64,000 bases of DNA from DASQPR01 sp963797605 (lineage in GTDB: Bacteria > Actinomycetota > Actinomycetes > Mycobacteriales > Micromonosporaceae). The notes below the pieces were generated by a model that searched no databases, was not told the DNA's origin, and worked only from the letters and a program-made list of their open reading frames with translations. The stretch's first letter is position 1. Each line of letters opens with the position of its first letter. Of the stretch, positions 8,229 to 16,920 are shown one piece after another. Made by a program: the position numbers and the translations under genes. Where the stretch lies: the NCBI GenBank assembly GCA_963797605.1, contig CAWCPX010000017.1, positions 558,001 to 622,000 on the forward strand, in the 5' to 3' direction.

Positions 8229-9836
8229 ATGATTCGGCGCATCGGCACGTCTCGCCCACCCGCCCGCCGCGCGGCCCTCGGTGCCCTCGCGGCGGCACTC
8301 GCGCTGACGATGGCCGCATGCACCTCGTCCTCGCCGAAACCGGTCACGGCGCCGCAGCCGACCGCGGCCGCCACCGCGGTCCTCGCCCCGCCGAGCGGCG
8401 ACCCGGATGCCCGGCCCGCCGTGTGGACCGCGTGTCCCGACCTCGCCGAGCAGTTCACCGGCGTCGCCAACAACGCGTTCACGTTCGACTGCGCCACGAT
8501 CCAGGTCCCACAGGACTGGCACAATCCCGGCAACGGCAAAGTCTTCAACATCGCGCTGGCCCGGGTTCGCAGCAAGACGCAGTCCGGCCGGATCGGCTCG
8601 CTCGTCGTCAACCCGGGCGGCCCCGGCGTCTCCGGCATCAGCCTCGCCGTCGAGTTGGCCGATCCGCGGGAGAGGTTCCCCAAGGCGATCACCGACAAGT
8701 TCGATCTTGTCGGCTTCGACCCACGCGGCGTCGGTGACTCGACCGACGTGAAATGTCTGTCGTCCGCGACCGAAGACTCGCTTTTCGCCGCCGATCCCGA
8801 TCCGATCTCGCAGAAGGGCTTCGACGCGGTCGTGGCGCTCAACAAGCGCGCGGTCGCGCCGTGCGGCACGAAATACGGTGCCGAGCTGCCTCTCTTCTCG
8901 ACCGAGCAGGCCGCCCGCGACATGGACGCGGTGCGTGTGGCCATCGGCGACAACAAGATCACATACCTTGGCTACTCGTACGGCACGCTCCTCGGCGCCG
9001 TCTACGCGCAACTCTTCCCGACCCACATCCGCGCGATCGTGCTCGACGGCGCTATCGACCCGACACAGGATTCGGTCGCGCGGTCCGAGGGTCAGGCGGC
9101 CGGTTTCGAGCACGCGTTCAACGACTTCAGCACCTGGTGCAAGGTCAACGCGTCGCAATGCCCGATCGCGGCCAACCCTCGTGGTGAGGTCGTCGCCGCG
9201 CTCAACGCTGCCCGCAAGGCCCCCGTGCCCGGGTCCGACAACCGGAAGGCGACCGCCGGCTGGATCTTCACGGGCGTGGCCCAGGCGATGTACGCGAAAT
9301 CGTTGTGGCCGGTGCTCGGTCAGGGCATCGCGCAGCTCAAGACCGGTAAGTCCACCGACATCTTCTCGCTGGCCGACGGCTACGCCGAACGTGGGCCGCA
9401 GGGGCAATACAGCAACCTGTTCGACGACAACGACGCGGTCAACTGTGCCGACTTCAAGTCGCAGCCGACGATCCCGCAGATCCGCGCCTACCAGACGCAG
9501 TGGCGCAAGCAGTGGCCGCTGTTCGGCGGCTCGCTCGCCACCGGCATGATCACGTGCGCCAAAGGCATCTGGCCGGGCACCTACGACCCGTACCCGACCG
9601 GTCCGGCCGTCGGTGCGCCGCCGATCGTGGTCGTCGGCACCACGGGCGACCCCGCCACGCCATACGCGCAGACCGCGAAGCTCGCCTCGATGCTCGGTGT
9701 CGGCCACGTGATCACGTGGGAAGGCGAGGGCCACACGGCCTACCCGCAGACGAGCTGTGTCACGAACGCGGTCAACGCCTACCTGATCCACCTGACCGTG
9801 CCGAAACCCGGTCTGACCTGCCCGGCGACCTCGTAA
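8229..9836 (+). CDS. Secreted alpha/beta hydrolase, tripeptidyl aminopeptidase-like lipoprotein
   Basis: Exported peptidase-like alpha/beta hydrolase of 535 residues. The N terminus is a lipoprotein signal with lipobox LTMAAC (Cys about 32). The nucleophile elbow is GYSYGT (Ser about 250), the acid is likely the Asp in TTGDPATPY and the base the His in GEGHTAY; the last two lie in a TAP-like C-terminal domain. This architecture is that of Streptomyces SlpD/tripeptidyl aminopeptidase enzymes, which trim N-terminal peptides outside the cell. It is monocistronic and convergent with the LigD-polymerase gene. Confidence 0.85.
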   Translation: MIRRIGTSRPPARRAALGALAAALALTMAACTSSSPKPVTAPQPTAAATAVLAPPSGDPDARPAVWTACPDLAEQFTGVANNAFTFDCATIQVPQDWHNPGNGKVFNIALARVRSKTQSGRIGSLVVNPGGPGVSGISLAVELADPRERFPKAITDKFDLVGFDPRGVGDSTDVKCLSSATEDSLFAADPDPISQKGFDAVVALNKRAVAPCGTKYGAELPLFSTEQAARDMDAVRVAIGDNKITYLGYSYGTLLGAVYAQLFPTHIRAIVLDGAIDPTQDSVARSEGQAAGFEHAFNDFSTWCKVNASQCPIAANPRGEVVAALNAARKAPVPGSDNRKATAGWIFTGVAQAMYAKSLWPVLGQGIAQLKTGKSTDIFSLADGYAERGPQGQYSNLFDDNDAVNCADFKSQPTIPQIRAYQTQWRKQWPLFGGSLATGMITCAKGIWPGTYDPYPTGPAVGAPPIVVVGTTGDPATPYAQTAKLASMLGVGHVITWEGEGHTAYPQTSCVTNAVNAYLIHLTVPKPGLTCPATS

Positions 9837-9840
9837 CAAC

Positions 9841-9935
9841 GGCCGCGACCACGGCCGATGGCCGCCACCACGGATAACGGCCGCCACCACGGCCGACGGC
9901 CGCCACCTCGGATAACGGCCGCCACCACGGCTGAG
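9841..9935. repeat. Five imperfect 19-bp direct repeats
   Basis: Five tandem copies of GGCCGCCACCACGG followed by a 5-nt variable spacer (period 19 bp) lie directly behind the hydrolase stop codon. The copies are imperfect, for example CACCTCGG in the fourth. They are probably replication-slippage products in the gap between two convergent genes. Confidence 0.75.
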
Positions 9936-9939
9936 GGCA

Positions 9940-9958
9940 GCCGCTACGTGATAGCGGC
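9940..9958. terminator. Hairpin between convergent genes
   Basis: GCCGCTA, a 5-nt loop and TAGCGGC form a perfect 7-bp stem in the gap between the hydrolase (plus) and LigD-polymerase (minus) stops. There is no U-tract, as is usual in high-GC actinomycetes. It could end transcription from either side. Confidence 0.5.
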
Positions 9959-9969
9959 CACCGCCGAAA

Positions 9970-11001
9970 CTAGGCCGTATCCGGCCGGGCGCGACTCGGC
10001 TGCACCCGCTTCGGCTCGCCTTCCATCTTCGGGTGGTCGGGCGGATAGGGCATGTCGCCGGCACCATCACGTTCGTCACGCTCCACCCATTCGAGGAGGG
10101 GCGTCAGATCGTGCGCGATGTCGTCGATCGTCGCGGCGCGGTCGCCGATCTGCGCGAACCGCTTCGGAGCGGTCGTGATGTCGAAGTCGTTCGGCTCGAC
10201 GTCTGCGAGTTCGGCCCACGTCACCGGCATCGACACGGTGGCACGCGGGTTCGCCCGGACCGAGTAGGCGCAGGCGATCGTGCGGTCGCGCGCCATCTGG
10301 TTGTAGTCGATGAAGACGCGATCGCCCCGCTCCTCCTTCCACCACGAGGTGGTGGCGAGGTCGGGCCGCCGGCGCTCGATCTCCCGGCCGAATGCGATCG
10401 CGGCCCGCCGCACCTGGACGAAGTCCCACTGCGGGGCGATACGGACGTAGACGTGGATGCCCCGGCCGCCGGAGGTCTTCGGGAAGCCGACCCAGCCGAG
10501 GTCGTCGAGGATCTCGTGCGCGACGCCGGCGACCGCGACCACGTCGGAGAACTTGAGCCCGGGCTGCGGGTCGAGGTCGATCCGCAGCTCGTCGGGGTGA
10601 TCGGCGTCGGCGGCGCGCACCGGCCACGGGTGAAAAACGATGGTGCCGAGTTGCGAGGCCCACGCGACATGCGCGAGGTTCACCGGCTTGAGTTCGTCGG
10701 CCTTGCGTCCACTCGGGAACGTGATCGTGGCGGTTTCGACCCACGGCGGCACGCCTCGCGTCGGCACCCGCTTCTGGAAGAACATCTCGCCGTCAATGCC
10801 TTCGGGGAAGCGCTGGAGCGTCGTCGGCCGTTCGCGCAGGGCCCGCATGATGCCATCGCCGACCGCTAGGTAATAGGAGAAGACGTCGTGCTTCGTGAAC
10901 CCGCGCTCGGGAAAGTAGACCTTGTCGGGGCTCGACAACCGCACCGACTCCCCGGCGACCTCGACTTCGATCGGTGCCCCTGCCTTCGCTGCTGCGGCCA
11001 T
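9970..11001 (-). CDS. ligD: LigD-type polymerase/primase domain protein (NHEJ)
   Basis: Stand-alone polymerase domain of the LigD family (archaeo-eukaryotic primase fold), which fills gaps and adds nucleotides during non-homologous end joining. Family-typical segments are visible: LSSPDKVYFPERGFTKHDVF at the N terminus, GIDGEMFFQKRVP, the metal-binding ELRIDLDPQPG with the catalytic DLD, and TSGGRGIHVYVRI. There is no ligase or phosphoesterase domain, and no ku gene in the window. I start at the ATG at 11001 because the family usually begins near GAPIEVEVAGESV; the frame continues 10 codons to a GTG at 11031. It faces the LigC side of the repair neighbourhood. Confidence 0.88.
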   Translation of the reverse strand: MAAAAKAGAPIEVEVAGESVRLSSPDKVYFPERGFTKHDVFSYYLAVGDGIMRALRERPTTLQRFPEGIDGEMFFQKRVPTRGVPPWVETATITFPSGRKADELKPVNLAHVAWASQLGTIVFHPWPVRAADADHPDELRIDLDPQPGLKFSDVVAVAGVAHEILDDLGWVGFPKTSGGRGIHVYVRIAPQWDFVQVRRAAIAFGREIERRRPDLATTSWWKEERGDRVFIDYNQMARDRTIACAYSVRANPRATVSMPVTWAELADVEPNDFDITTAPKRFAQIGDRAATIDDIAHDLTPLLEWVERDERDGAGDMPYPPDHPKMEGEPKRVQPSRARPDTA

Positions 11002-11151
11002 GGCATCGACTCTAGTGGCCGCGCGCGTCACAGCCGGTCATGCCGGCGCGCAGCGGCCGAAAAAGCTGCCGCGAAGATGGCGGACAAGAAGCCGCGCCTC
11101 CGCAGCCCAAGACAGGGTGGCGAAGGCGCGGCGCGCGATCAGATGGACCAA

Positions 11152-11925
11152 TCAGTGCTTGCGAGCCGAGCGGTTGGCCCCGAGCATCGCGCTGGCAGCG
11201 GCGACCTTGCGGCGATTGCGGGCCAGGAAGAGGAGGCCACCGCCGAGCACCAGCAGTCCGCCACCCATGTAGCCGATCGTTGCCGACGGGGAGCCGGTCA
11301 GCGGCAGGGACGCCACCGTGGTGCCAGCGACCGATGGCGTGGGGCTCGTGGGCGTGTGGGTCGGCGTCACCGTCGGCGTCGGCGTGGGAGGCGGCGTCGG
11401 GCCGTAGCCGCCACCGTGTCCGCCGTGACCCGGGTAGCCGCCACCCTTGTGACCGCCGCCCTGGTGATCGCCGTTGCCGACCGGGGCGACCGGGCAGTCC
11501 GCGTCGGCGTTGCCGAGGATGCCGACGCCGTTGCACTGCACGTTGACTGGCACCTGCGTGGTCAGGTTGACCTGGTTGCCGCTGCCGAGACCGCTGTTGC
11601 CGATCGACGTCAGCGGGTCACCGCCGTCGTATTTCGCGATCGCCCGGCCACCGCCCGCGTCCACGCCGCCTTCCATGCCATCGGTCGGGTTCCAGGAGCC
11701 ATCCGCTCCGAAACCCTCCGGCGTCGCCGCGTTCGAGTCGCCGCCGAAGCCGAACATGCCGGTGAACGAGCTGGTCATACCGCCGAACACGTCCGAACCA
11801 CCGTTGCCGTCTGCCTGAGCGGCGATCGGACCGACGAAAACCGCCACGATCAAACCGAGTCCGCCGATACGCATCAGCGCGGTCGTACGCGCGCTACGTG
11901 CCGAGCCAATCTTCTTTGTTTTCAC
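11152..11925 (-). CDS. Chaplin-like LPXTG cell-surface protein
   Basis: A 257-residue secreted, cell-wall-anchored protein. It has an N-terminal signal peptide (IGGLGLIVAVFVGPIAAQA), a Gly/Asn-rich part, a segment QVPVNVQCNGVGILGNADAD followed by a Cys that resembles the chaplin repeat (VPVNV, paired cysteines, G-V-x-I-x-G), a His/Gly/Pro/Thr-rich linker, and a sorting signal LPLTG with a hydrophobic span and the basic tail RNRRKVAA. Chaplins are amyloid surface proteins of aerial hyphae in Streptomyces; long ones carry sortase signals. I chose the GTG at 11925, preceded by GAGGTG at 6 nt; the frame is open far upstream but unlike coding sequence there. Function is inferred from architecture. 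Confidence 0.75.
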   Translation of the reverse strand: MKTKKIGSARSARTTALMRIGGLGLIVAVFVGPIAAQADGNGGSDVFGGMTSSFTGMFGFGGDSNAATPEGFGADGSWNPTDGMEGGVDAGGGRAIAKYDGGDPLTSIGNSGLGSGNQVNLTTQVPVNVQCNGVGILGNADADCPVAPVGNGDHQGGGHKGGGYPGHGGHGGGYGPTPPPTPTPTVTPTHTPTSPTPSVAGTTVASLPLTGSPSATIGYMGGGLLVLGGGLLFLARNRRKVAAASAMLGANRSARKH

Positions 11926-12229
11926 TACCGACACCTCAATCTTGCGGCGCTTCGCCGCGCAGGCCGGACGCCAGCCATCGCGCTGCGGCGTGAGCCGAAG
12001 TGCGTGGAGTGCCAGGCGTGTGGGAGAACCGGCGCGGGAGAATCGGCCGGCTTGGTGGAGCCATGCGAGAGCGTACCCAATAAGTGCGTTAAATCCCTTT
12101 AGCCATTCTTGCGGTGTTTTGATGTGTCTTCGTACGTTCACAGACCAAACGATCCAATCGCCGTGAGGACGCTGTGTCGTTCGCAATCGGTAATCGCCGG
12201 CTGTGAAGTCGCGCCGTACCGTTGAGGGC
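11926..12229. other. Divergent intergenic region, no gene seen
   Basis: About 300 bp separate the chaplin-like gene (minus) from msrB (plus). The part at about 12075-12130 is more AT-rich than its surroundings and probably holds both promoters, but I find no convincing -35/-10 pair or riboswitch consensus. The chaplin-like leader would be long, and GC-rich complementary runs near 11945-11960 could fold. Confidence 0.4.
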
Positions 12230-12631
12230 ATGGAAGAACTTGACCTCCCCACGACCGACGCCGAGTGGCGCCTGCGCCTCAGCCCCGCCGAGTTCCGGGT
12301 GCTGCGGCAAGCCGGCACCGAAGCGCCGTTCACCGGCGAATACACCAATACGAAGACCGATGGCGTCTACCGCTGCCGGGCATGCGGCGCGCAATTGTTC
12401 GAGAGCGGCACGAAATTCGACTCGCATTGCGGGTGGCCGTCATTTGACGAGGCGATCCCGGGCACGATCCGCTATATCGAAGACAATTCACACGGCATGA
12501 AGCGCGTCGAGGTGCGCTGCCAGCGCTGCGACTCGCACCTCGGGCACCGTTTCGACGGCGAGGGTTACACACTGAAAGACGCGCGCTACTGCATCAACAG
12601 CATCTCGCTGACCCTGGAGCCGAGCGCGTAG
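12230..12631 (+). CDS. msrB: Peptide-methionine (R)-S-oxide reductase MsrB
   Basis: Cytoplasmic repair enzyme that reduces methionine-R-sulfoxide in proteins with thioredoxin. The 133-residue length is typical. Two zinc-binding CxxC pairs are present, CRACG and CQRCDSH, together with the substrate-binding GWPSF and the catalytic-cysteine motif RYCINSISL. I use the ATG at 12230 because homologues begin close to the WRLRLSPAEFRVLR segment; a GTG nine codons upstream is possible. Single gene, divergent from the chaplin-like gene. Confidence 0.95.
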   Translation: MEELDLPTTDAEWRLRLSPAEFRVLRQAGTEAPFTGEYTNTKTDGVYRCRACGAQLFESGTKFDSHCGWPSFDEAIPGTIRYIEDNSHGMKRVEVRCQRCDSHLGHRFDGEGYTLKDARYCINSISLTLEPSA

Positions 12632-12645
12632 TCGGCTCCTGACCG

Positions 12646-13125
12646 CTAGATGGCGGGGCTTCGGCGCTCGATGAGCACGACGTCCCGCCAGGCTCCGTGG
12701 TGGCGGCCGACGCGTTCCCGCGTGCCGACGACCCGGAACCCGGCCGCCGCGTGCAGCGCCAGGCTGGCCGCGTTCTCCGGGAAGACGCCGGACTGAATCG
12801 TCCAGATGCCGGCCCGCTCGGTCGAGTCGATCAACGCGTCGAGCAGCCTGCGGCCAACCCCCAAACCACGAGCCTCGGGGTGTACGTAGACAGAGTGCTC
12901 GACCACCCCCGCGTACACGCATCGGTCCGAAACCGGCGTGCAGGCCGCCCATCCGGTGACCCGACCGTCAGTCGCGACGAACCGATGCTCCGGCAAACGC
13001 GTGGACGTGAATTTCGCCCACGTCGGCGGCTCCGTCTCGAAGGTCGCGTTGCCCTCGTCGATGCCGGCCCGGTAGATCTCCAGGACGGCGTCGGCATGAT
13101 CATCAGTCATCGGCACGATCTCCAC
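12646..13125 (-). CDS. GNAT N-acetyltransferase, phosphinothricin/methionine-sulfone type
   Basis: Acetyl-CoA-dependent N-acetyltransferase of about 159 residues. It resembles the Pat/MddA group (acetylation of phosphinothricin, methionine sulfone or sulfoximine): the N terminus DDHADAVLEIYRAGIDEGNA followed by TFE, the acetyl-CoA loop ARGLGVGRRLLDALID, and the C-terminal ENAASLALHAAAGFRVVGTR with the VGRHHGAWRDVVLIER ending are characteristic. The GTG at 13125 has AGGGA about 10 nt upstream; a TTG 12 codons earlier would read through the hairpin at 13148-13182. It is convergent with msrB, 14 nt apart. The exact substrate is unknown. Confidence 0.85.
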   Translation of the reverse strand: MEIVPMTDDHADAVLEIYRAGIDEGNATFETEPPTWAKFTSTRLPEHRFVATDGRVTGWAACTPVSDRCVYAGVVEHSVYVHPEARGLGVGRRLLDALIDSTERAGIWTIQSGVFPENAASLALHAAAGFRVVGTRERVGRHHGAWRDVVLIERRSPAI

Positions 13126-13147
13126 CGCACTAATGTCCCTGACGCAC

Positions 13148-13182
13148 TGTGGAGACTTCAACCCCAGGTCGAAGTCTCCACA
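13148..13182. terminator. 12-bp perfect hairpin after the sugar ABC operon
   Basis: TGTGGAGACTTC and its exact complement flank an 11-nt loop. The hairpin sits just downstream of the last permease stop on the minus strand and upstream of the acetyltransferase start, so it most likely terminates the importer operon. No T-run follows. Confidence 0.7.
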
Positions 13183-13192
13183 CGCAACGCCT

Positions 13193-14041
13193 CTACTTCA
13201 CCGAACCGGCCAGCACGCCCTGCACGAAGTAGCGCTGGAACCCGAAGAACACCGCCAACGGCACGATCATCGACAGGAACGCACCCGGCCCGATGATGTC
13301 GATGTTGGTGGAGAACGTACGCATCTGGGAGTAGAGCGCGTACGTGATCGGGGCATGCTCCGGGCTCGCGAACACGAGCGCGACCAGCAGATCGTTCCAT
13401 GTCCACATGAACTGATAGATCGCCAGCGACGCGATGGCCGGCCAACCGATCGGCAGCACGATTTTCCGGAAGATGAAGACCTCTCCCCCGCCGTCCATGC
13501 GAGCCGCCTCCATCAGCGACTTCGGGATGCCGACGAAGAAGTTCCGCAACAGGAAGATCGCGAACGGTAGCCCGAACGCGACATGGAACAGCACGACGCC
13601 GAGCACGCTGCCGTAGATGCCCAGGTGCGAGTACGTCTTCGCGTCCGGGATGATCGCCACCTGGATCGGCACGATGATCAGGGCGACGAGCGCGATGAAG
13701 AGCGTGTCCCGCCCCCGGAAGTCGACCCAGGCGAGCGCGTACGCGGCCATCGAACCGAGCGCCACCACGAGCACTGTGGCCGGCACCGTGATCAGGACCG
13801 TGTTCCAGAGCGACGAGACGATGCCCGAGTTATGGATGATCGACTCGTAGTTTCCGAAGGTGAACTGGCTCGGATGCAGGAACGCCTGCCACCAGCCGGT
13901 CGCGCTGTCGTCGCCCTGGCTGCGCAGGCTGTCGATGAGCAACCCGAACGTGGGCACCAGCCAGAACAGGCCGATGACCACGATCACCGTGGTGATCGCG
14001 CCGCCACCGATGCGCCGGCCCAGTTTCGCGGCCCAGGTCAT
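13193..14041 (-). CDS. Carbohydrate ABC transporter permease (MalG type)
   Basis: Inner-membrane permease of the CUT1 family, 282 residues with six predicted membrane spans. The EAA loop is MEAARMDGGGEVFIFRKIVL, the site that docks the ATPase. A typical MalG ending FQRYFVQGVLAGSVK is present. The ATG at 14041 overlaps the stop of the upstream permease by 4 nt (ATGA), so the two subunits are translationally coupled. No ATPase gene follows, so the importer probably uses a shared MsiK-like ATPase encoded elsewhere, as many actinomycete sugar importers do. Confidence 0.92.
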   Translation of the reverse strand: MTWAAKLGRRIGGGAITTVIVVIGLFWLVPTFGLLIDSLRSQGDDSATGWWQAFLHPSQFTFGNYESIIHNSGIVSSLWNTVLITVPATVLVVALGSMAAYALAWVDFRGRDTLFIALVALIIVPIQVAIIPDAKTYSHLGIYGSVLGVVLFHVAFGLPFAIFLLRNFFVGIPKSLMEAARMDGGGEVFIFRKIVLPIGWPAIASLAIYQFMWTWNDLLVALVFASPEHAPITYALYSQMRTFSTNIDIIGPGAFLSMIVPLAVFFGFQRYFVQGVLAGSVK

Positions 14042-15390
14042 GTCTGATCCCTTCGCAGACGGCGGACGTTGAAGATCATCGCCGGGATGACGAGCACGAA
14101 CAGCAGGACGCCCAGGGCGCTGCCGAGCCCGGAATCCTGCGTGCCACCGAACGCGACCTGGTACATCTGCACCGCCACCACGGTGGAGTTCGGGAGCGAT
14201 TCCGACGGTGAGATGACGTAGATCAGGTCGAAGATCTTCAACACGTTGATCACGAGCGTGACGAGCACGACGACGAGCACCGGTCGCACGAGCGGCACCG
14301 TCACGCGTCGCAGCAGCGCGAACTCGCTCGCGCCGTCGACCCGCGCGGCTTCCAGGATCTCCCGGTCGATCGCGGCCAGCCCGGCTGCGACCAGCACCAT
14401 CGCGAACCCGGCCCAGACCCAGAGGTAGGAGATGATGATGGCCGGGGTGACGAAGGTCGGGCCGAGCCAGTCGACGCCGTTGTAGGGCGCCGCGAAGTTC
14501 GACGCCGGCAGCCTCAGCGTGTAGTCGCCGCTGGTCAGCTTCGGAAACGCGAACGCGCCCGAGTCGGACGTCTTCGTGGTCGCCACCACCTTGCCGCCGG
14601 AAAGCGCCTGCACGGTGACGCCGGGCATGCCCTTCTCGGTGCCGTCGACCGTGCCGGCTGTGCCGCCGCCGCCCTTGGCGAAGTCGAGCCAGACGATGCC
14701 GTTGACGCCGGGACCGGCTGCGGGCTCGGCTGCCGGGGCCGCTGATGACGGCAGATTGTCGGGCACGATTCCGACCAGCGGCATCTTGACGATCGCGCCC
14801 GGCGCCGCCGTACCCGTGGATTGAAATGCGCCTTTCGCACTTGGCGCCGTGACCAGCAGGGTGTTGTCCCGCGGCCGGGCCGATGGATAGGGCGACGGTG
14901 CCGCGAACGTGTCGTGCACCGACGTGACGATCGCGTTGAGGACGCCCCGTTGCGGGCTGGAGTCGTAGACCAGGCGCCACGTGACCCCGGCAGAGAGGAA
15001 CGAGATCGCCATGGGGACGAAGAGGATGGTTTTGAACGCCGTGGAGAACCGGATGCGTTCGGTGAGCACGGCGAAGATGAGTCCGACGATCGTGACGACC
15101 ATCGGCGCGACGATCACCCAGATCAGGTTGTTCTCGATCGCCTTGCGGGTGCCGGAGTCGGCGAACATCGTCGAGTAGTTGTGCAGTCCGACCCAGTTGG
15201 CGCCGTTGGCGTCACGGAAACTGAAATAGATCGTCTGCACGATCGGCCAGGCGACGAGCACCGCCAGGACGATCAGCGCGGGGGCGAGGAACGCGAGACC
15301 GATCACGCGTGCCTCCCGGCGAGCGCGCTCCCCGCCCGTGATGCGGCGGGGAGCGCTGGCCGGAGCAGGGATAGCAGTGGCGACGGCCAT
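14038..15390 (-). CDS. Carbohydrate ABC transporter permease (MalF type) with inserted extracytoplasmic domain
   Basis: CUT1-family permease, 450 residues against a usual length near 300. The first two membrane spans (about 29-55 and 90-115), the segment ILFVPMAISFLSAGVTWRLV and the EAA loop LEAARVDGASEFALLRRVTV are normal. Between about residues 160 and 300, where ordinary MalF-like permeases have a short loop, lies a roughly 140-residue insert: an Ala/Pro-rich linker followed by GMPGVTVQALSGGKVVATTK and DSGAFAFPKLTSGDYTLRLP. The second part looks like a CnaB/SdrD-B-type beta-sandwich (an Ig-like, carboxypeptidase-regulatory fold). It begins 3 nt after the binding-protein stop and overlaps the second permease by 4 nt. 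Confidence 0.9.
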   Translation of the reverse strand: MAVATAIPAPASAPRRITGGERARREARVIGLAFLAPALIVLAVLVAWPIVQTIYFSFRDANGANWVGLHNYSTMFADSGTRKAIENNLIWVIVAPMVVTIVGLIFAVLTERIRFSTAFKTILFVPMAISFLSAGVTWRLVYDSSPQRGVLNAIVTSVHDTFAAPSPYPSARPRDNTLLVTAPSAKGAFQSTGTAAPGAIVKMPLVGIVPDNLPSSAAPAAEPAAGPGVNGIVWLDFAKGGGGTAGTVDGTEKGMPGVTVQALSGGKVVATTKTSDSGAFAFPKLTSGDYTLRLPASNFAAPYNGVDWLGPTFVTPAIIISYLWVWAGFAMVLVAAGLAAIDREILEAARVDGASEFALLRRVTVPLVRPVLVVVLVTLVINVLKIFDLIYVISPSESLPNSTVVAVQMYQVAFGGTQDSGLGSALGVLLFVLVIPAMIFNVRRLRRDQT

Positions 15391-15393
15391 CGC

Positions 15394-16699
15394 TTAGCTC
15401 TGGTAATCCTTCTTGGCGGCGGCTTCGAGCGCGGCCGCTGTGGCCGCCGGGTTGCTCGGGTCGCCCACGAACTTCGTCAGGATGTTCCACTCGTCGGCGC
15501 TCTTCTGGCCGCCGAACGCCGTCGGCGTCTGGTCGGACATGTCGAACACGACCGACTGCGACTGCACGAGCGCCGTGGCGAGTCTGGCGGGTCGTGTCGT
15601 CGGGGTAGACGGACGTGTCGACCTTGGAGTTCGCCGACAGGAAGCCGCCCTTGCTGGCCCAGATCGTGGCCGCTTCGGGCGAGGCGAGGTAGGCCATCAG
15701 GGACATCGCCGCAGGCGTGTTCTTCAGCGCGACCGCCTCGTCGCCACCGCTGACGACGCTCGGAGCGGACCCGCTGATCGACGGGAAGTTGAAGAACTTC
15801 GCCGTGTCGCCGACCTTGAACTTGCCGAGCTTGTTGATGTCGGTCGCGACGAAGTCACCCTCGTAGAGCATGGCCGCCTTCGGCTTGTCGCCGAACACGT
15901 CCGCCTCCGATTGCGTGAAGCTGAGCTGCGTCGCGCCCGGCTCGACCACGCCGGCGGACTTCAGGTAGGCGGCCCAGTCGGTGAGCGCGGTGACGACGGT
16001 CGGGTCGGTCCACGGGATCTGGTGCTGCGTCAGCTTGTTGTAGTTGTCGACGCCGGCCGTGCGCAGGTAGATGTTCTCGAACCAGTCGGTCGCGGGCCAG
16101 CCGTCACCGGCCGGGATCGCCATCGCGGCCACGCCGGAGTCCGCCAGCGTCTTGGAGGCCGAGAGGAAAGCGTCCCAGGTCGTCGGCGGCTGCACGCCCG
16201 CGTCGGAGAAGGCCTTCGTGCTGTACCAGACGACGGACTTGTTGGCGACCTTGAAGAAGACGCCGTAGAGCTTGCCGTTGACCTCGCCCAGCTTCTGCCA
16301 GGCCGCTCCGAAGTTGGCCGTCGCCGCGGTCGACGCGTCGCCGGTCAGCGGGAAGATCTGGTTCTTCGACGCCAGTTGCACGACGGCGCCGGGCTGCGCG
16401 ATGAGCGCGACGTCCGGCGGGTCACCACCGGCGACACGGCTGTTGACCAGCACCGACGTGTTGTCGCCACCGGACGTGTATGTGACCGACGCGCCGGTCT
16501 TCTTCGTGAATCCGTCGAGTACGGCCTGGAACGACGCTTGTTCGGCGCCACTCCACTCGGCGATGACCTGGAGGTGCTGGCCCTTGAGGGGCTGTGACCC
16601 CGTAGTGCTGGTCGATTTGCTGTTGCTGCCGCAGCCGGCGACTCCGGCGATCCCGAGCACCGAAACGACGACGGCGGCGATGGTCCTCTTGCTCAGCAT
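15394..16699 (-). pseudogene. Sugar-binding lipoprotein of the ABC importer (frameshifted)
   Basis: Extracellular solute-binding protein of family 1, the ligand receptor of the two permeases. The ATG at 16699 has a strong AGGAGG-like site; the signal ends in the lipobox GVAGC. The frame is intact to SKVDTSVYPDDTTRQ and then breaks at about 15580-15590. Dropping one base restores LATALVQSQSVVFDMSDQTP and a normal ending AALEAAAKKDYQS with a TAA at 15394, just before the permease start. Without the correction the frame runs on into nonsense inside the permease gene. The intact remainder argues for a sequencing insertion rather than decay. Confidence 0.85.
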
Positions 16700-16843
16700 G
16701 CATCCTCCTATGGGCATATCCCGCCGCACTACCCGAAAGGCGGTGACCGGAAACGCGGCGGGCACTCTCATACTTCGCCGAGTCCGGCCAAACCGCACCC
16801 ACCACATTGGCCAAACAGCCGACAAATGCCTGCCCAGAACGGC
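16700..16843 (-). promoter_or_regulatory. Upstream region of sugar importer with repeated GTTTGGCC
   Basis: On the minus strand the octamer GTTTGGCC occurs twice, at 16809-16816 and 16786-16793, 23 bp apart, about 90-115 bp before the binding-protein start. Such repeated boxes are compatible with a regulator site, but no regulator gene is adjacent and the -10 is uncertain (TATGAG near 16770). Confidence 0.3.
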
Positions 16844-16880
16844 ATTAGAGGCGCGCTACCAGCGGTAGCGCGCCTCTAAT
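16844..16880. terminator. 17-bp perfect hairpin
   Basis: ATTAGAGGCGCGCTACC, a 3-nt loop (AGC) and the exact complement make an unusually stable stem. It lies 40 nt past the stop of the secreted beta-helix protein on the minus strand and ahead of the importer promoter, so it separates the two transcription units. Confidence 0.85.
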
Positions 16881-16920
16881 CGGTTACCAAACCGTTACGA
16901 GCAGATGGCCGAACCGACCC

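Noticed and set aside
8181..10079. A 632-codon minus-strand open frame
   Set aside because: It lies opposite the secreted peptidase and crosses the repeat and hairpin region; the composition is typical of GC-rich shadow frames.
11926..12130. Riboswitch (c-di-AMP or c-di-GMP type) in the leader of the chaplin-like gene
   Set aside because: The leader is long and structured, but I could not find the conserved core sequences of either class.
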